DNA from: Nephrocerus scutellatus
Lineage: Eukaryota > Arthropoda > Insecta > Diptera > Pipunculidae
Length of the DNA: 64,000 nucleotides
Assembly: GCA_947095585.1 (NCBI GenBank)
Contig: OX352764.1
Coordinates: forward strand, 1,659,001 to 1,723,000
Direction: 5' to 3'
The translations under genes were made by a program, and so were the position numbers. The notes under the pieces were generated by a model that made no database searches, was not told the origin of the DNA, and saw only the letters and a program-made list of their open reading frames with translations. Position 1 is the stretch's first letter. Each line of letters begins with the position of its first letter. Shown piece by piece: positions 1 through 11,171 of this stretch.

Positions 1-1090
1 ATGTCCATAGTATTACCCTTTCCTGCTGAATTAAAATTTGAAGAACTATCCATTTTTTTACATTCAAACATTCGTCACATATATTGTTATCCAGGTAATT
101 ATTTGCACAACCTCCCTTCACGTTCTACGCTAAGAAACTTTCCTAGGTGGATGCGGCTTGTCTCTGGTGATTCCAGCGCTGAACCGCATTGCGTTCAACC
201 GAAAATAAATTACCAATTTGGAACGAATTCGCCAACAACAACTGCGGATCATTGAAACATCCCGCTCTGTGGCGTCATCCCGTTTAGTCTGCATAATACG
301 GGGAGGGTCCAAAGTGCACCGCCGCAAAGTTAATTTTTATTTTGCAAATCATTTTCAGAGTAAAGGGTGAGCCGGAGTGAACTCCAGTCTGGACAGCACA
401 GCTCCAACCTGAGCTTGGCCAGACGATAAAGTTTCATTCATTCACAATGTAAAGTGGTCTACCGCACCAAGTGGGTGGGTGGGTGGTTGTTGGTCCGGGA
501 ACAAATCTGATTTTTCCTGTTTTAGGGAAATTGTTTAAAAAACAATAAGTAAACAAAACAGCCGAGTGTTGCAGGGAACACACTGGTTTGTTGGCTAAAA
601 CTTTGTCCTTTTGTTTGTGCTGCTGCATTGCGGTGAATTGTACAGGAATCCTGCAGAAGCTGCACCGTAACTGGTTGATATGGAAGAGTGATGCAGACTG
701 CTGCTGTGTTATGCGTTAATCCAATATATTCACCCGTGTTTTGGGTATGGGTAAGTGTGCCCTCGACTTGTTCCTGGTGCAAATGTATTACCACCTGATT
801 CGTGATTCATTCGGCGAACGGATGGAACTTTTTAATTAAATCTAAATTAGTGACTTTTATTTCAATGTTGAAAGACAAGGGAGCAGAAGCTCTGGCAGAG
901 AATTGGTTTTTTTTTGCGTTCAGTTAAAAACTGCGCTTTTCTATGTTCCGGCAACTTTTTTGTTCGCGTCATTTTGGCTGTTATCGTACATTGCACAAGC
1001 CCGCATTGATCGCCGGAAACAACTTTTTATTTAAAACCAAAAATTTACTAATTGCCACACACTGCTTCCATATAGACCAAACATTTTAAT
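1..1090. other. Unassigned non-coding DNA
   Basis: AT-rich sequence with short homopolymer runs. The open frames are under 100 codons, overlap on opposite strands and show no domain I recognise. I see no gene, tRNA or repeat array. It could be intergenic or intronic host DNA. Confidence 0.5.
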
Positions 1091-1129
1091 TTCTCGAAAA
1101 ACTCTTGAGGCGTGAGGTCAGTGGGAGGG

Positions 1130-1245
1130 TAGATCGGAAAATACATAAAGAGCACCAAATGGGCTTTGTAGTATCAGGAAAAAGGCTTTGCTCCTGTGGT
1201 TCCACGATGGACCGTAAACGGTCTAAGTGTGCCACCTAACCTAAC
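1130..1245 (+). repeat. Possible LINE 3' end (family G copy 1)
   Basis: The segment ends in a block resembling the one at about 11795-11855. Both read roughly 'cctgtggt-ccac-atggac', then a 'gagtgtgcc' type segment, then CCTAACCTAACC-like repeats. A short pentamer tail after a shared block is a common 3' end of R1/I-type non-LTR elements. No coding sequence is recognisable upstream, so it would be a very short 5'-truncated copy. The pairing is seen in the sequence; the element type is inferred. Confidence 0.35.
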
Positions 1246-1259
1246 CTTCAGTTACTATC

Positions 1260-3200
1260 TGGATAATGTTGCACTGCCCGTATGATCTGGTCACAAACTA
1301 CATAGATTCTGTAAGTCGTACGGACATGACTGTAAATCTTCTGTGATGTAAGCTTCTTCTGATCGTTATAGTCTGCTGAGCTTACTAACCTTTTAGCCAA
1401 ATTTCTCTTTTCTTAAGCCCTGAATTCTATTTGATCGTCTTCCAGCTGACCTGCGTTTCCAGAATACCACCAAGATATTAGGCGGCGCTAACGGTAAGAG
1501 TAACACATTGTCCATTGAATTTTTAAAGGACAATGATAATGGCTGGTATTTTGGAGCTAGTCGTGAACAGTACAATTATTTTTCCCTGAACTGACTCCAG
1601 GGCCACAACTTATTGCTTACGGCCCCTTCCATGACCGCTAATCATGGATATGTGATATTCTGATACAAATTACGTGGTTTTGATACGCCACTACCTAAGT
1701 CCTGTAAGCTAGAATTGTAACCAAAAACAAGTGCTTTCCCATCCCTCTTAAACTTAAAGATTTCTAGCTCCATTCTAACTCTGCCTTGAGCTCATATCAA
1801 CCCTGCAGACACAAGCCAACTTGTTCAGCAAAATTCTGATGAAATTCTGATACTTTGGATAACAGGAAAATTAATACGGTGGACCACCAGGTGAGAGGTG
1901 CTCATAAAATTGTCTTCGAGCAAATTGTTATTAATAAAAATCTCATTGTAACGAGTCATAAAAAGTTTCTGTTGTTTTTGTTTTTTCGCTTGAAAGTGGG
2001 CAGAAGAAAGTGCCACCATGGGAATATTACGTTATTCGGACTGTACGTACGCATATCATCCTATCATCCTGGAAATGATTTCATTTTATTATGTCGGGTA
2101 ACGGCAGCTACGCACGCTTACCCTTATCAGTCCAAATTGTAACCAGCCAGCCACAAAACAGACAAAGTTTTTCGCTTCGAAATTACAGAAAACAATGCCG
2201 CGAGCAGGCAAAGTGAAAAGTTTGATCCTTCCTTGGGTGCGCGGTGGACATGAAAGAACAGACGATTTGCCATCCACCACCGCAACCTCACTCAGGGACA
2301 CACTTAAGCACAACAAGGACAGGCACACGCAACGCACGCAATTTTACATGGAAATTCAGTTGAGCGGCTTCCCGAAGCCAGGTGATGCCCTGTCGCGATG
2401 ATATTCCTTTATTAAACTGCAAGCTCAATGAATGAATAATGATGACGCGAGGTTGCGCGGTTGATGAAATCCTATTTCGAGGACTTTTCTGAAACTAAAA
2501 AAGTTGAGGATTTCAAATGGAAAATGTTTTCACCGAAGCCTTCAGCAACACTCCTCCTTCAGTCAGCCCAGCAACATCAGTGGATATTTATTGTTGGTTA
2601 CAACCGCAACCGTCGTTTCTAATAACATGAGAAGAGGGGATGGCTTACAATAACGTGGACGGGAAGCAACTATAGCAGAACATTTTTTTCCAATAGCAAT
2701 GACATCCGCATGTGTGACATCCTAATAAATTTGCCCACGAAACGGGCAAAAAAGGACGTGCCATTGTCAACCGCTGAACATTTTTTTCTATCTCTCCCCT
2801 GACATGATCCTTTCTGCTCTGTCAATTTCCGAGTGATGTTTTTTTTTTCAATAAATAATGCGACTGCTCCATCAGATGTCACACAGAGTCAGTTGGCGAC
2901 AAACCGACCGATCTGGTGTCATTGGTGTGGAACAATAATCTAATGATAATGGTGGTTGTTGGATGGTTTGGGATACAGGGAACGAAAAAATGCTGACATG
3001 TACGTACTCTATTCGTCCGCGGTAAATTGATTATTTCTAAGCTCAAAGCATCGTCATGCGCTTGACAAATCCTTGGGAGTGTAGCAAAATTGCAAAATTC
3101 TAAATCGATCCTTGTACAGTTTGATCCCAGACGTCTGTCATAATTTGATGGATGGACGAATGAAAAAGTAGTCCAACGGGAGATGACAGTTGGAAAAACG
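1260..3200. other. Unassigned non-coding DNA
   Basis: No recognisable gene or repeat. Open frames are short and mutually overlapping. The region holds homopolymer T/A runs and dispersed TAAT-type motifs. Confidence 0.45.
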
Positions 3201-3204
3201 TTAC

Positions 3205-3340
3205 ATGTTATTTTGTTGTATAGGAAGCATATCCTTCTAATCTTAGAGTTCTCTTTGCAGCTCAAATCATACCAGTTAGGAAAGTTAGTCTTGGAAGAGA
3301 TAAAGTCTCGGAATGCAATATTTATAGAAACTTATTGTTG
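3205..3340 (-). pseudogene. Relic of LINE family B endonuclease-RT linker
   Basis: Read on the minus strand, this short stretch gives a peptide containing WYDLSCKE followed by IRRICFLYN. The same linker occurs in the family B copy near 52.4-52.6 kb (WYDSSCKE, IRRVCFQFY) and is recognisable near 59.65 kb (WYDFSCK). In Jockey/CR1-type LINEs this block lies between the apurinic-like endonuclease and the reverse transcriptase. Only about 45 residues survive and neither flanking domain is present here, so it is an isolated fragment. It has the same orientation as the larger family B relic at 4.7-5.4 kb, so the two may derive from one broken insertion. Confidence 0.5.
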
Positions 3341-3344
3341 TTAT

Positions 3345-3846
3345 TTCTGTCTAAGCGTCTGCATGTAAAAAGCTGACCTAATACAAAGTGAATTAAGTCA
3401 CGACGGTGGTGTGTACCACATGCCACGATCCACGATGTACTTCAGCGAGTTAAATTTGGGTTCATTGATGATAGCCAACACTTGTGTTATGCAAAACAAG
3501 AGAGAGGTAGCTTATATTGTGTTGGACAATCTTTCTTTTGGTTCTGTTATCACAAATGTTTTTATGATGATGATTCCTACGGGTAGAAAAACACAGATAT
3601 TGCTTCAGAGTCGAGATATAATCATACCAAGTTATAATTGGATCACTCACACTAAGCTTGTGCATGGGATACTAGATCCACAGTAAATGGACATCACGGT
3701 TCAGAGATCTAGCTGAGTCAGCTGAGTTCAGCAGAGGGTTTTATATAATCAAGGAACAAGAGGGGACCAAGTAGCTTCGCTTGAGGTAGACCCACATTTA
3801 ACTCTCTACTGTACGTTACTGAGATAGTCCCCAACTATTACTTTTA
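3345..3846. other. Unassigned non-coding DNA between LINE relics
   Basis: No recognisable coding sequence. A plus-strand frame of 91 codons (3411-3686) has no identifiable domain and is probably chance. Confidence 0.4.
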
Positions 3847-4005
3847 TTTTTCTGTCTTCTCAAGAACACAAGTGTATACAGAACCACGAAACCCAGCTGA
3901 ACGAAGCTTGTTAATAAGATTGCTTTGGTTAACCTCATCAAACGCTTTGGATATGTCCACCAACAAAACAGCTGAACGTTTTGTTTCATTCAAGCCTTCA
4001 TTATT
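3847..4005 (-). pseudogene. Reverse transcriptase palm fragment (unplaced LINE)
   Basis: The minus strand encodes about 50 residues containing VDISKAFDEVNQ followed by LINKLRSAGF. This is the RT block with the first catalytic aspartate (D-x-x-K/R-A-F-D) and the following helix. It differs from family B (DISKxFDRVxHQ) and family A/D sequences, so it is probably another LINE. Upstream in the same frame the protein runs into a TTG-rich repeat, and downstream it stops after a few residues. The fragment is therefore cut on both sides. Confidence 0.6.
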
Positions 4006-4007
4006 GA

Positions 4008-4160
4008 TTGATTGTTGTTGTTGTTGTAGCAGCTCCAGGTTTGTAAAACTTGTTACTGAGTTGACGATTCTTGGTCCAGAGTGTAAAACACTGGAGTCCT
4101 TTCGGTGCATAGAACCGATCATCGTAGGAAGGATTGATTGTTGTTGTAGGGTATGGTGTA
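4008..4160 (+). repeat. TTG-repeat-bounded hairpin sequence
   Basis: A (TTG)n run, then 'tagcagctccagg', then an imperfect hairpin (ggtccagagtgt / acactggagtcc) and the block 'catagaaccgatcatcg', ending at a second TTG-rich run near 4138. From memory, similar TTG-tract plus hairpin sequences are dispersed in dipteran genomes. I cannot confirm that here. It is probably a non-autonomous element or an element end. Confidence 0.35.
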
Positions 4161-4726
4161 GTAGCACTGCGACCCATGCGAATGTATTGCAATTCCTCCT
4201 AACTTGTGCCCTACAGATAGTGTATGCTTTAGGAATGTCCTCCATACTAATGGTTCTTATTAACCTAATGCATGGAGTGAAGTCGGAGAAGGTCACGCAT
4301 ATTCCGACGCGACGTTGCGTGTGTTCCCATATGGTCAAAATGTTCCTCATCCGTTGACAAGATGTCATGAAGTCTCCTCCGCCTCTCAACACAGTCAGCA
4401 GCAAACTACGCTTTTCCACTAATTCCACACTAATTTTCGTAGGTGTTGTAAAGAAGTTGGTCCATATGCATAGTATTATACCCGCAAGTTCATACAAACA
4501 ATATTCATAGAAGGAAACATTGTGTCTTACATAAAACTAATGTATACAACGCATATATTAAGATTTCGTATCGAAGAAACAATAAAATTCCTACCAGCTT
4601 AATAAAAAGAAATAGCGATATCGAACAAGAAAAGTCCAAGTAGGAAGAAAATATTTCTACTGCTGGTAGAAAGGTCTTCATGGTAGACCCCATGTTCATA
4701 CTGAGCTAGCATTTGCTAATTCTAAT
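4160..4726. other. Unassigned sequence between LINE fragments
   Basis: Both strands have moderately long frames (for example minus 3844-4497), but no domain is recognised beyond the RT fragment at its end. Probably old transposon or host non-coding DNA. Confidence 0.35.
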
Positions 4727-5405
4727 TCAATGAAGCGGTTTTTCATCGACTCCATAAGCACGCATTTTGAACAAAAGAACTTGATGCGAAACTCTGTCAA
4801 AAGACTTGGAAATATTAAGCGTAACAGCTTTGCTTTCACCAAATTGATGTAAAGACAGGTTCCCCTGTTCGGTGAGATATACCATCAAATTACCAGAAAA
4901 ACGTTGCCCACGAAAATCGTACTGCCGGTCACTAAGGATTTCGTTGGTTTTAGGATATTCCATGAGCTGAAAATTGATCAGTCTTGGTAAGAATGGATGT
5001 AAGTGATGTGGGTTGGTACAAAGAAGGAGACGACATCTCGCCCTTTTGGGTATGGGTTGGACAAAGGCTGTTCTCCAATTTCTCGGGAAGAGTCCAGAAG
5101 AATAGGATAGATGGAAAAGCTTACGCAATAGTATTGGCAGTTTGGAAGAACACCTCTTCAGAACTAAGTGGGATTTAAAATCCGACCCAGCGGATTTGTT
5201 AGTGTCTCTAGCAACTGCACGAGTAAGAATGAATAACTGTCCCATAGACTTTTCAATATTCTGAGGAGCAGGAGGCAGCAATGCACAATCTGGAAGCGTA
5301 AAGCTAGCTGCAAAATGCACAGCAAACAGATTGGCCTTGTCCTTAGGATGGCTGACAGCTGGGATTTCATTACAAATAGGCGTTGGAATCGACGACGAGT
5401 ACTAT
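4727..5405 (-). pseudogene. LINE family B reverse transcriptase, N-terminal half
   Basis: On the minus strand the order is a linker (CNEIPAVS, then KANLFAVHF), the conserved NKSAG block, a fingers block ending FVQPIPK, LSDRQYDFR, and the palm block LNISKSFDRVSHQVLLFKMRAYGV. These correspond to RT blocks 0 to 3 of a Jockey/CR1-type LINE. The catalytic motif expected next (xADD) is absent, because the relic stops at about 4727. Frame changes occur near 5165 and near 5000, where the YRPI-like block is scrambled. Copies of the same family lie at 51.2-52.6 kb (minus) and 59.6-61.0 kb (plus). This is a dead copy; the family call rests on those shared motifs. Confidence 0.7.
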
Positions 5406-5427
5406 CCTATATCCTATATTCGCTAGC

Positions 5428-5840
5428 TCATATGCTTTTTCGTTGCCTTTTATGCCGATGTGTCTTAGCAGTCCCCAGTAGAGACATACTTTGTTGTTCT
5501 GCCCTAGACTCCTCCACCAGTCTTGACGTTATGTGGAACCCCAGAACCCTTATTGCCACTTTTGTCTTATAGTACTTTTTAAGGGCAAATCTTTCGATGC
5601 CTTGCACATTTGCTTGGAATATACTCGGGTGCTTTCCTATTGCTTCAGAGTACAGGGTTCTTGGCCCATGTTTCTCCACATCAGTGCTTTCCGATATCCG
5701 ACAACATTTGGAGAGTTTTATCCACCTAAGGATAATTTCCTCGGCCAAAGCATTGCAGTGCGGTTCGTAATATCAGCGACCAACGATTTTTTGTTCAAAA
5801 TGGTTCTCAAAATAGTTATTTGAAATAAAAAAACACCCAG
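5428..5840 (-). pseudogene. RNase H domain relic, LINE family A copy 1
   Basis: The minus strand reads HGPRTLYSEAIGKHPSIFQ followed by GIERFALKKYYK, then a frameshift. The family A copies near 15.6 kb and 28.0 kb share HGPRTKY-EAMG--PSIFQAEV-AIERC. In R1/I-type LINEs this is the first half of the C-terminal RNase H domain, which removes RNA from the cDNA hybrid. The initial DGS-K catalytic block has been replaced by unrelated residues, and the GHxG-NExAD end is missing. It abuts family B sequence, so one element was probably inserted in or beside the other. Confidence 0.6.
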
Positions 5841-5844
5841 ATCG

Positions 5845-7140
5845 TAAGGATAATAACAGAAGAATTTTGGTGAAGTACGGTTGAACACTTACTTTGGCAT
5901 TCCATTTGGTCATCGTATGCCATCTGGAACAGTGCGCACTAACTCATTTGAATGCAGCAAGGACGGAACAAAAAAAAATGGAATTATGGATGAGATGAGA
6001 GCATTAGAGTAGACACAACTTGTAGCAGGTAGCTTGGATTTAAACGCTTTTGAGTTGCGCTTATGAATATTCATTATGGAACTCACGATGATGTACAAAA
6101 AAGATTAAATAAATATTTTATTGTGTGTGTATGGGACAAGTCGTTAAGCGGCCTTCCAAAAGTCCTTTATTTTATCTTCTCATTAACACAACATAAGAGA
6201 TTCTTTTTTTCCGTTCGCTCTCTCTCTCAAAAGCATAAACAAACAAACGAACGGTTAAATTTGAAATGCAAATCGTGAAATAACTTGTTAGGAGCGAAGG
6301 GGTTTACTTAGGATGGCTTACAGTGGATGCGCCGCCCTATTATTCACAGCAAAACATTGAAGAGTGTTGCGCTTGGTCTCGTATTTATTCTTCCTACAAA
6401 AAGCAAAGAAGCGATACCTGAAGTTGTCGTCGGCTTCAACAAGGCGTTGGCGACGAAGAACGACTTTTAATTAAAAAGTCAAGAGGCCTTTATTTTTTTA
6501 TGGATGGATGAAGGCTCAATGTACTTCGGTATAATGCACTCGTCCTCGCAGTACACTCATCTCTGTTTTTATGCGACATGAGTGATGTACCGGTTGAGAT
6601 GTACAGTGGACAGCTGTTAAAAGTTTGAATAATGTAGGATTGGCCATCTGTTGGTGTCTTTTTGGAATAAGTGTTATTTTGAAGTTGGCAATACTAACGC
6701 GCTATTAAGGCATTAAAAGATTTTTAGTCTATTCAGCGTTCCAAGATGTCTTCCTAAGGAAACTCTGTGTCCTGCAGATATTAGCGCGTATTCAGCTTTT
6801 TTCAGTTAACTCTACCTTTTAAAGTCAACTTTCTGTCAATATCAGTTAAATTGACTCATGAAAGCCTATTACCAAACCGAAGGAATATTTTTGGACCTGT
6901 ATACGAAATACGAAATTTGGTGATTAATTATTGTTCACGTATGACACTATTAATCACATAGGTGGCAGCTTAATCAAGTTTTAAACTCTTCAAGCCATCC
7001 GGTTGAATTCCAAAAAATAACTAACTTACTGCGATAAAGTTACCGTATTTATACTAAATCTACAGCTTCTAGAAGCTTCTAATCTTTCTATTCTACTTGA
7101 AGGGAAGGGGATCGCTGTATCTTACTTTTCGATAGGTTTG
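5845..7140. other. Unassigned non-coding DNA
   Basis: AT-rich, with CT-rich and A-rich microtracts. No domain, no tandem array and no clear similarity to the other repeats of the window. Confidence 0.45.
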
Positions 7141-7144
7141 ATAC

Positions 7145-7800
7145 TTGGTTAAACTCGGAAGATAAGAGGTGCAAGGCTGCTAAACTTAGAATGTCTAGAA
7201 CGGACACTGTCCATCCTGCAGGACCGTACGTGCCTGGGATAGTTTCTATCCTAGGCGGCCAAGAATATCATGGTTTCGTAGTGACAAATGATTAGGCTCG
7301 AAGTTCCGGACGATGTGCTGCCAAGGCTGTACAATACCTACGCCCAGTCATTCATACTGAACGAACTGAGTCCATTGATGTCAGATCTCACCAAGGTCGC
7401 GTTGGTACTACGGGAGTTCGTTCCGCCAACAGATAAGATTGATCTCCTTAGAGGTTAGCTCAATCTGGGCCAACCTTTGGTTGAGGACCCAGTTTCGTTC
7501 TGGGTTTATCCTACGTAGTGGCTGGTGGTTTACTACCCAAATGCAGTAGTGTTATCAAAATCTTTGGTACATCAGAACGTTCTCTGTGGAGTTGCATATC
7601 TCAACCGGTTGTCGAAAACCAAAGATCGGCAAGGATATTGGTAGGTCCTGCTCTTACCGTTGAGTTAATACCGGCACATTAGTCTATGATGGACGTTGAT
7701 TCTCGTATAACAAATCCGTGTCCGAAGAGGACCGTGAAATTATGTCCTTAGTTGGCGTCCTTCACGTTAATCCAAGACATCTCTATGATGATACGGGATC
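7145..7800 (+). repeat. Family F dispersed repeat, non-coding part, copy 1
   Basis: About 650 bp match 43260-43990 in order and orientation. Shared blocks include 'gatgtgctgcca', 'gtgcctgggatagtttctat', 'ggagttgcatatctcaacc' with 'ccaaagatcggcaagga' after it, and a closing 'cacgttaatccaag'. No open frame is conserved between the two copies, so this is probably untranslated element sequence. In this copy it runs directly into Jockey-like RT sequence at about 7800, so it may be part of that element. The similarity is seen directly; its role is inferred. Confidence 0.6.
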
Positions 7801-8090
7801 CCAGCACAGCTATGTGTGGAGTCCCTCAAGGTAGCCACCTTGGTCTTTTAATATTTTTCTTGTCAATTAAACATCAATGCAACATCGAAGAATCTACCAT
7901 GACATGAAAATTTGCGTCATATATCGCATGTAAAAACATATTGCTGTAAAATAGAGGGCCAATGGTCACTATAACGATAGGAAACTTAATTTTCGTTCTC
8001 ATATTGATAACAGTATCAACAGTCCTACGCATGCCTTCATAAAGAGTTCTCGAAGCAGTATGCCACGAAATCTCTTTATCTAACCTCGAG

Positions 8091-8161
8091 TAGGCCGAAT
8101 ATGCTAGCCAAGGCTGGGTATCATAAAAGTGTAGCCTGCCTTGGCTGGGATATTCGGCCTA
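8091..8161. repeat. Inverted duplication inside RT relic
   Basis: The arms 8091-8114 and 8138-8161 match at 22 of 24 positions in inverted orientation, with a 23-nt spacer. They interrupt the RT relic within its RPN--EYA--WDPHELH block, so the right arm is probably an inverted copy of host-element sequence created in place. Confidence 0.75.
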
Positions 8162-8191
8162 ACAAATGCTAGATAATGAGATCCACACGAA

Positions 8192-8223
8192 TTGCATCGG
8201 GTGGTCCTTGCATCGGGTGGTCC
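8192..8223 (+). repeat. 16-bp perfect tandem duplication
   Basis: The unit ttgcatcgggtggtcc occurs twice back to back (8192-8207, 8208-8223) within the RT relic, 30 bp after the inverted duplication. Confidence 0.9.
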
Positions 8224-8494
8224 TTCATGGTCAGATAGATATAACTTGCCATCCTTTGCGAATTGACTGAAACTTATTAACTTGCATTCTCTTGAAAAAC
8301 GTCGTGAAGTTGCTGACATTGTTTTAATTCTATATCAGCTATTAGCTGGAAATATTCATTGTCGCACGTTGCTCCAAATGATCCCTCTGAACACAAACGC
8401 CAACGCCCACGTTACGTTACGTTACGTCACGAACGAATATTTATTTGTAAGGCAAACTAAAATGGATGTAAAATGGTTCTTGTAGGAATGTAAG

Positions 8495-9100
8495 CCTTAG
8501 CAAGCAATTGCTTCATAATTGTTATTATTACTTCGCCTGTATTCCTTCACAAAATTACGGAATTGCCCTCCCACCAGAACTAAGGATAATATTACTTTGT
8601 CTTTGTCATGAGTACGGAAGAAGGGACTCAGGAACTGCTGCACTTCTATCTTCATAGTTTTATAAAAAAAATACATGCTGCTATCCTTGATGTAACTCCG
8701 GTGATGATCTATAATTCATCACTTTGTGCAGTAGTTGCTGCAGGATAGTAGCCAGGGCAGACGCAGCAGCAGCACGAGTGACAGTCACTTTGGATCGACA
8801 AGCAATGGGTCAGAGCGCCTGCTGACTCCGCGAAACTAACCCATTTGCTTGGGGGCTATGTGCCCATTCCTGTGTACCTTCGTGGAATAATAACGGCACA
8901 ACTTATTCCATCAGTTGTTCGCCACTGTTAATACAAATAATGGAAGCAACGTTCCTTCTCTCAAGAGGGGTTTTTTTCTTTACTGTTGTTTATACCTCAG
9001 ATCGGGGGAGTATCTTAAGTTTCTTAGTCATTATGTGACACGGCGTGTTGTGAGTGCAATGTACGAGCAGTCTGTCCGTTCTACTCTTTTATTGCTGATA
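8495..9100. other. Unassigned sequence
   Basis: No recognisable domain. A GCAGCAGCA tract lies near 8765. It may be degraded element sequence leading into the family D relic that follows. Confidence 0.35.
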
Positions 9101-9104
9101 TGGT

Positions 9105-9560
9105 AAGATCCGTCGAAGACAGAGCTGGTCCTCTTCACTAAAATAAACAAATTTCTCACCCAATTTAGAGAGCACCACTTTTTACTAATAAAGCGATATT
9201 TTTGGGCATAATCTTGGAAAGTAAGCTCAGCTGTAAGCTGAATGTTCTAGAATATGTTTAAAGCTAATACTCGCATCCAAAAGCACCTTGGTAAGGGATT
9301 GGGTTTTAAACCCAAGCTAGTGCTGCACTTGCTCTATAAGGCCTATATTTATGTTCGGGTGGCCTGCTCTTGAAATCCCTATTTGCATGAAAATGATGGA
9401 GAATAGTGATGCAAAGAACAGCCTGTGTAAAAATTAGTGGGAGGTCCTAAGGACAAATACCTACAGAGCCTTAGAGGTTATGCTTATCCTTTCTCCGGTG
9501 GATATATACGGTAGACAGAAAGCGGCCAATACGGCTACGCGACTTTTAGTAATAGATCAG
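9105..9560 (+). pseudogene. R1-like LINE family D, RT thumb region, copy 1
   Basis: The plus strand reads KTELVLFTK, then FLGIILESKLSCKLN, then LGKGLGFKPKLVLHLLYKAYIYVR, with frame changes between blocks. The same order (KTELVLFT, YLGVILD-KL-WN, TWGL-PK--HLMY) occurs in the family D copy at 55.9-56.2 kb. It lies C-terminal to the catalytic YADD motif in R1/LOA/I-type RTs. No catalytic residues remain. The RNase H relic that follows at 9.64 kb is in the expected position for the same element. Confidence 0.6.
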
Positions 9561-9639
9561 TCGAGAAGTCTCTAAACACTCGATCATTAATAATTCGCTT
9601 ACGACAAAACTGGCGGATTTATTACTTATATTGTAATAA

Positions 9640-9990
9640 GTGTACAGTCAGGCAGCAATTGAGTCGATGGAGTTCGGTGGCGTTGAGCTCACTAAAAGAT
9701 TAGTGAGTATTTCGACATCCACCTGATCACTTTGATATCGTTTAGAGCTGTAATGCAAACGAGCTGGCTAGAAATGGCACAAATGTTCCAGGACTACTGG
9801 AAAGGGAAATTGTGCGAAGACAATTAAGGATGGTCAATTTAATGCTTTGCAAAGAGGTGCAAACAACAACAAATTCGTGGTGGGGATATGCCACCACATG
9901 TAGAATAGAAAAACAAGTATGGCCAAGGACTTGGGGATCACTGATTGCCCTCCGAAAAGAAATCTGAGAATAGCCATAGAGATTTTTAAA
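9640..9990 (+). pseudogene. RNase H C-terminal relic downstream of family D RT
   Basis: Readable pieces are SQAAIESM-F (the SQAAL-like helix of RNase H), NANELARNGT (counterpart of the GNE-AD-LAR-G block) and SWW---TTCRIEKQVWPR. The last resembles the tether between RNase H and the terminal zinc knuckle in R1/I-type LINEs. The acidic residue of the NExAD motif is lost. Position and orientation agree with the RT relic just upstream. Confidence 0.5.
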
Positions 9991-9999
9991 GATAACCCT

Positions 10000-10445
10000 T
10001 TGTAACGTTTGTTGCTTGGGTTACGCTCGCCGGAAACTCAGGGTTCGTGACTAAAGATAAGGTTTCGGTGTACTTTAATGTATGATTCTTTATTTCTTTA
10101 ATTTTTTTTCTGGTCGGTGGATTTTGACAACGTCGGCATATAACTAATTACTTTACTTAACGATGACCTATATAATTACGTATACAAACTACTTACTAGG
10201 GAGGAGTTGAGACGAGTGGTGACGTATCGTCTGTAGCACCGAGAAGCCACTACGTACTAAACTCCACCAGGAGCTCAGTTCAAGCGTGGCAAGAGGGGCG
10301 AATGTGAGTGGTGCAATTCGCGCTGTTCATTCGGGGATCAGAAAATTAACTAAGTTCCAATGGAACCTTGGAGGAACGTAAAGTTCGTTAGCTTGACGGA
10401 ATGAACGGTTCGCTTGATTGACCAAAGAAAAGCTATTTGTTTCTT
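10000..10445. other. Unassigned; possible long terminal repeat sequence
   Basis: The stretch starts near a 'tgtaacg' motif and precedes repeat H. The 'tgtaac' start is seen in some insect LTRs, but I find no second copy or matching 3' end in the window. I do not call it an LTR. Confidence 0.25.
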
Positions 10446-10447
10446 TT

Positions 10448-10900
10448 TTAAAAAGGAATACGACAGAGAAGTAGGTGCACTTGCACTAGCTTGGGGTGAT
10501 GAAGTTTGTGTACTTCCACACTTTTTGTGAGGCTTAAAATGACGAAAATTTTAACGTCACACTTTCGTCTTATACCAACTGTACACACAAGAAGAAAAAT
10601 CCCGCAAACGCTAATTGAGTACAAATGCATGCAAACAAGTCCAGCATAGCAACACAGCCCATGCATGCAAATAAATCGATCGTAGTTGAGTGCAGTATGT
10701 ACGAAATAACGGAGGGGAAAAATGCCAGATGGAAAAAACCCAAAAGATTTCCAAACAACACGAGAGAGCTGAGAGTGCTGCAAAGTCCACCAAGAGGCAA
10801 ATCTTCAAAAAGGAGAAACACAGGAAGAATTGCTCTCTTGTGAAAGACCTGCTGTTTTCGACTAAATCCGGTAGAGAAAGATTCGCCAAAACACTCTCCT
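10448..10900 (+). repeat. Dispersed repeat H, copy 1
   Basis: This segment and 46265-46650 share, in order, 'gcgaaaattt/gacgaaaatttt', 'tccagcatagcaaca', 'aacacgagagagctgag' and 'gctgcaaagt-caccaagaggcaaa'. Each copy has a lysine-rich plus-strand frame of 70-90 codons (10690-10902 here), but the encoded peptides diverge and I recognise no domain. It could be the leader or gag-like start of an LTR retrotransposon. That reading is inference. Confidence 0.5.
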
Positions 10901-11171
10901 GAGCGCAGAGCAACGTTATTGCCCTATCACGTCTCTACGAAACCCGAGTCCGCGGCCGAGGAACTTGGAGCGACACCGGCACAACAAGAAAAGTAATATA
11001 ATTGAAGCTTGTATAATTGTAATGGAAATTTAACGAGTCAAATATGGAAATATATTTTGTAACGAAACCAACGGTCTAATAGTTGATATACAAACGACCC
11101 TGGACGGCGGCGAGCATACCCCAGCAATTTAGAATTTACCTCGCTAGTCGCTACAGCCTTTTAGCCTCGTA

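Larger units (their letters stand above)
7800..8490 (+). pseudogene. Jockey-type reverse transcriptase C-terminal relic
   Basis: The plus strand shows the RT block CGVPQGSHLG-LIF near 7810-7860. After a gap come NRKLNFRSHIDNS, a RPN/EYA-like block, DPHELHR, WSDRYNLPSFAN and LHSLEKRREVADI followed by YQLLAGNIHCRTLL. That order (palm-end motif, L-F--HI, VRP--EYAS-VWDP, LP-Y--RL-LL-L-SL--RR) is typical of Jockey-clade LINEs. The catalytic F/YADD block lies in the part that is deleted. Stops and frameshifts are frequent, and the middle carries an inverted duplication at 8091-8161. It is a dead 3' portion. Its 5' neighbour is the family F repeat. Confidence 0.65.

Noticed and set aside
3844..4497. 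217-codon minus frame as one protein
   Set aside because: Only the last 50 residues are RT-like. The rest translates the TTG repeat and unassigned sequence, so it is a fortuitous fusion of relics.
10004..10445. Solo LTR
   Set aside because: A TGTAAC start alone is insufficient; no second copy, matching CA end or target duplication found.
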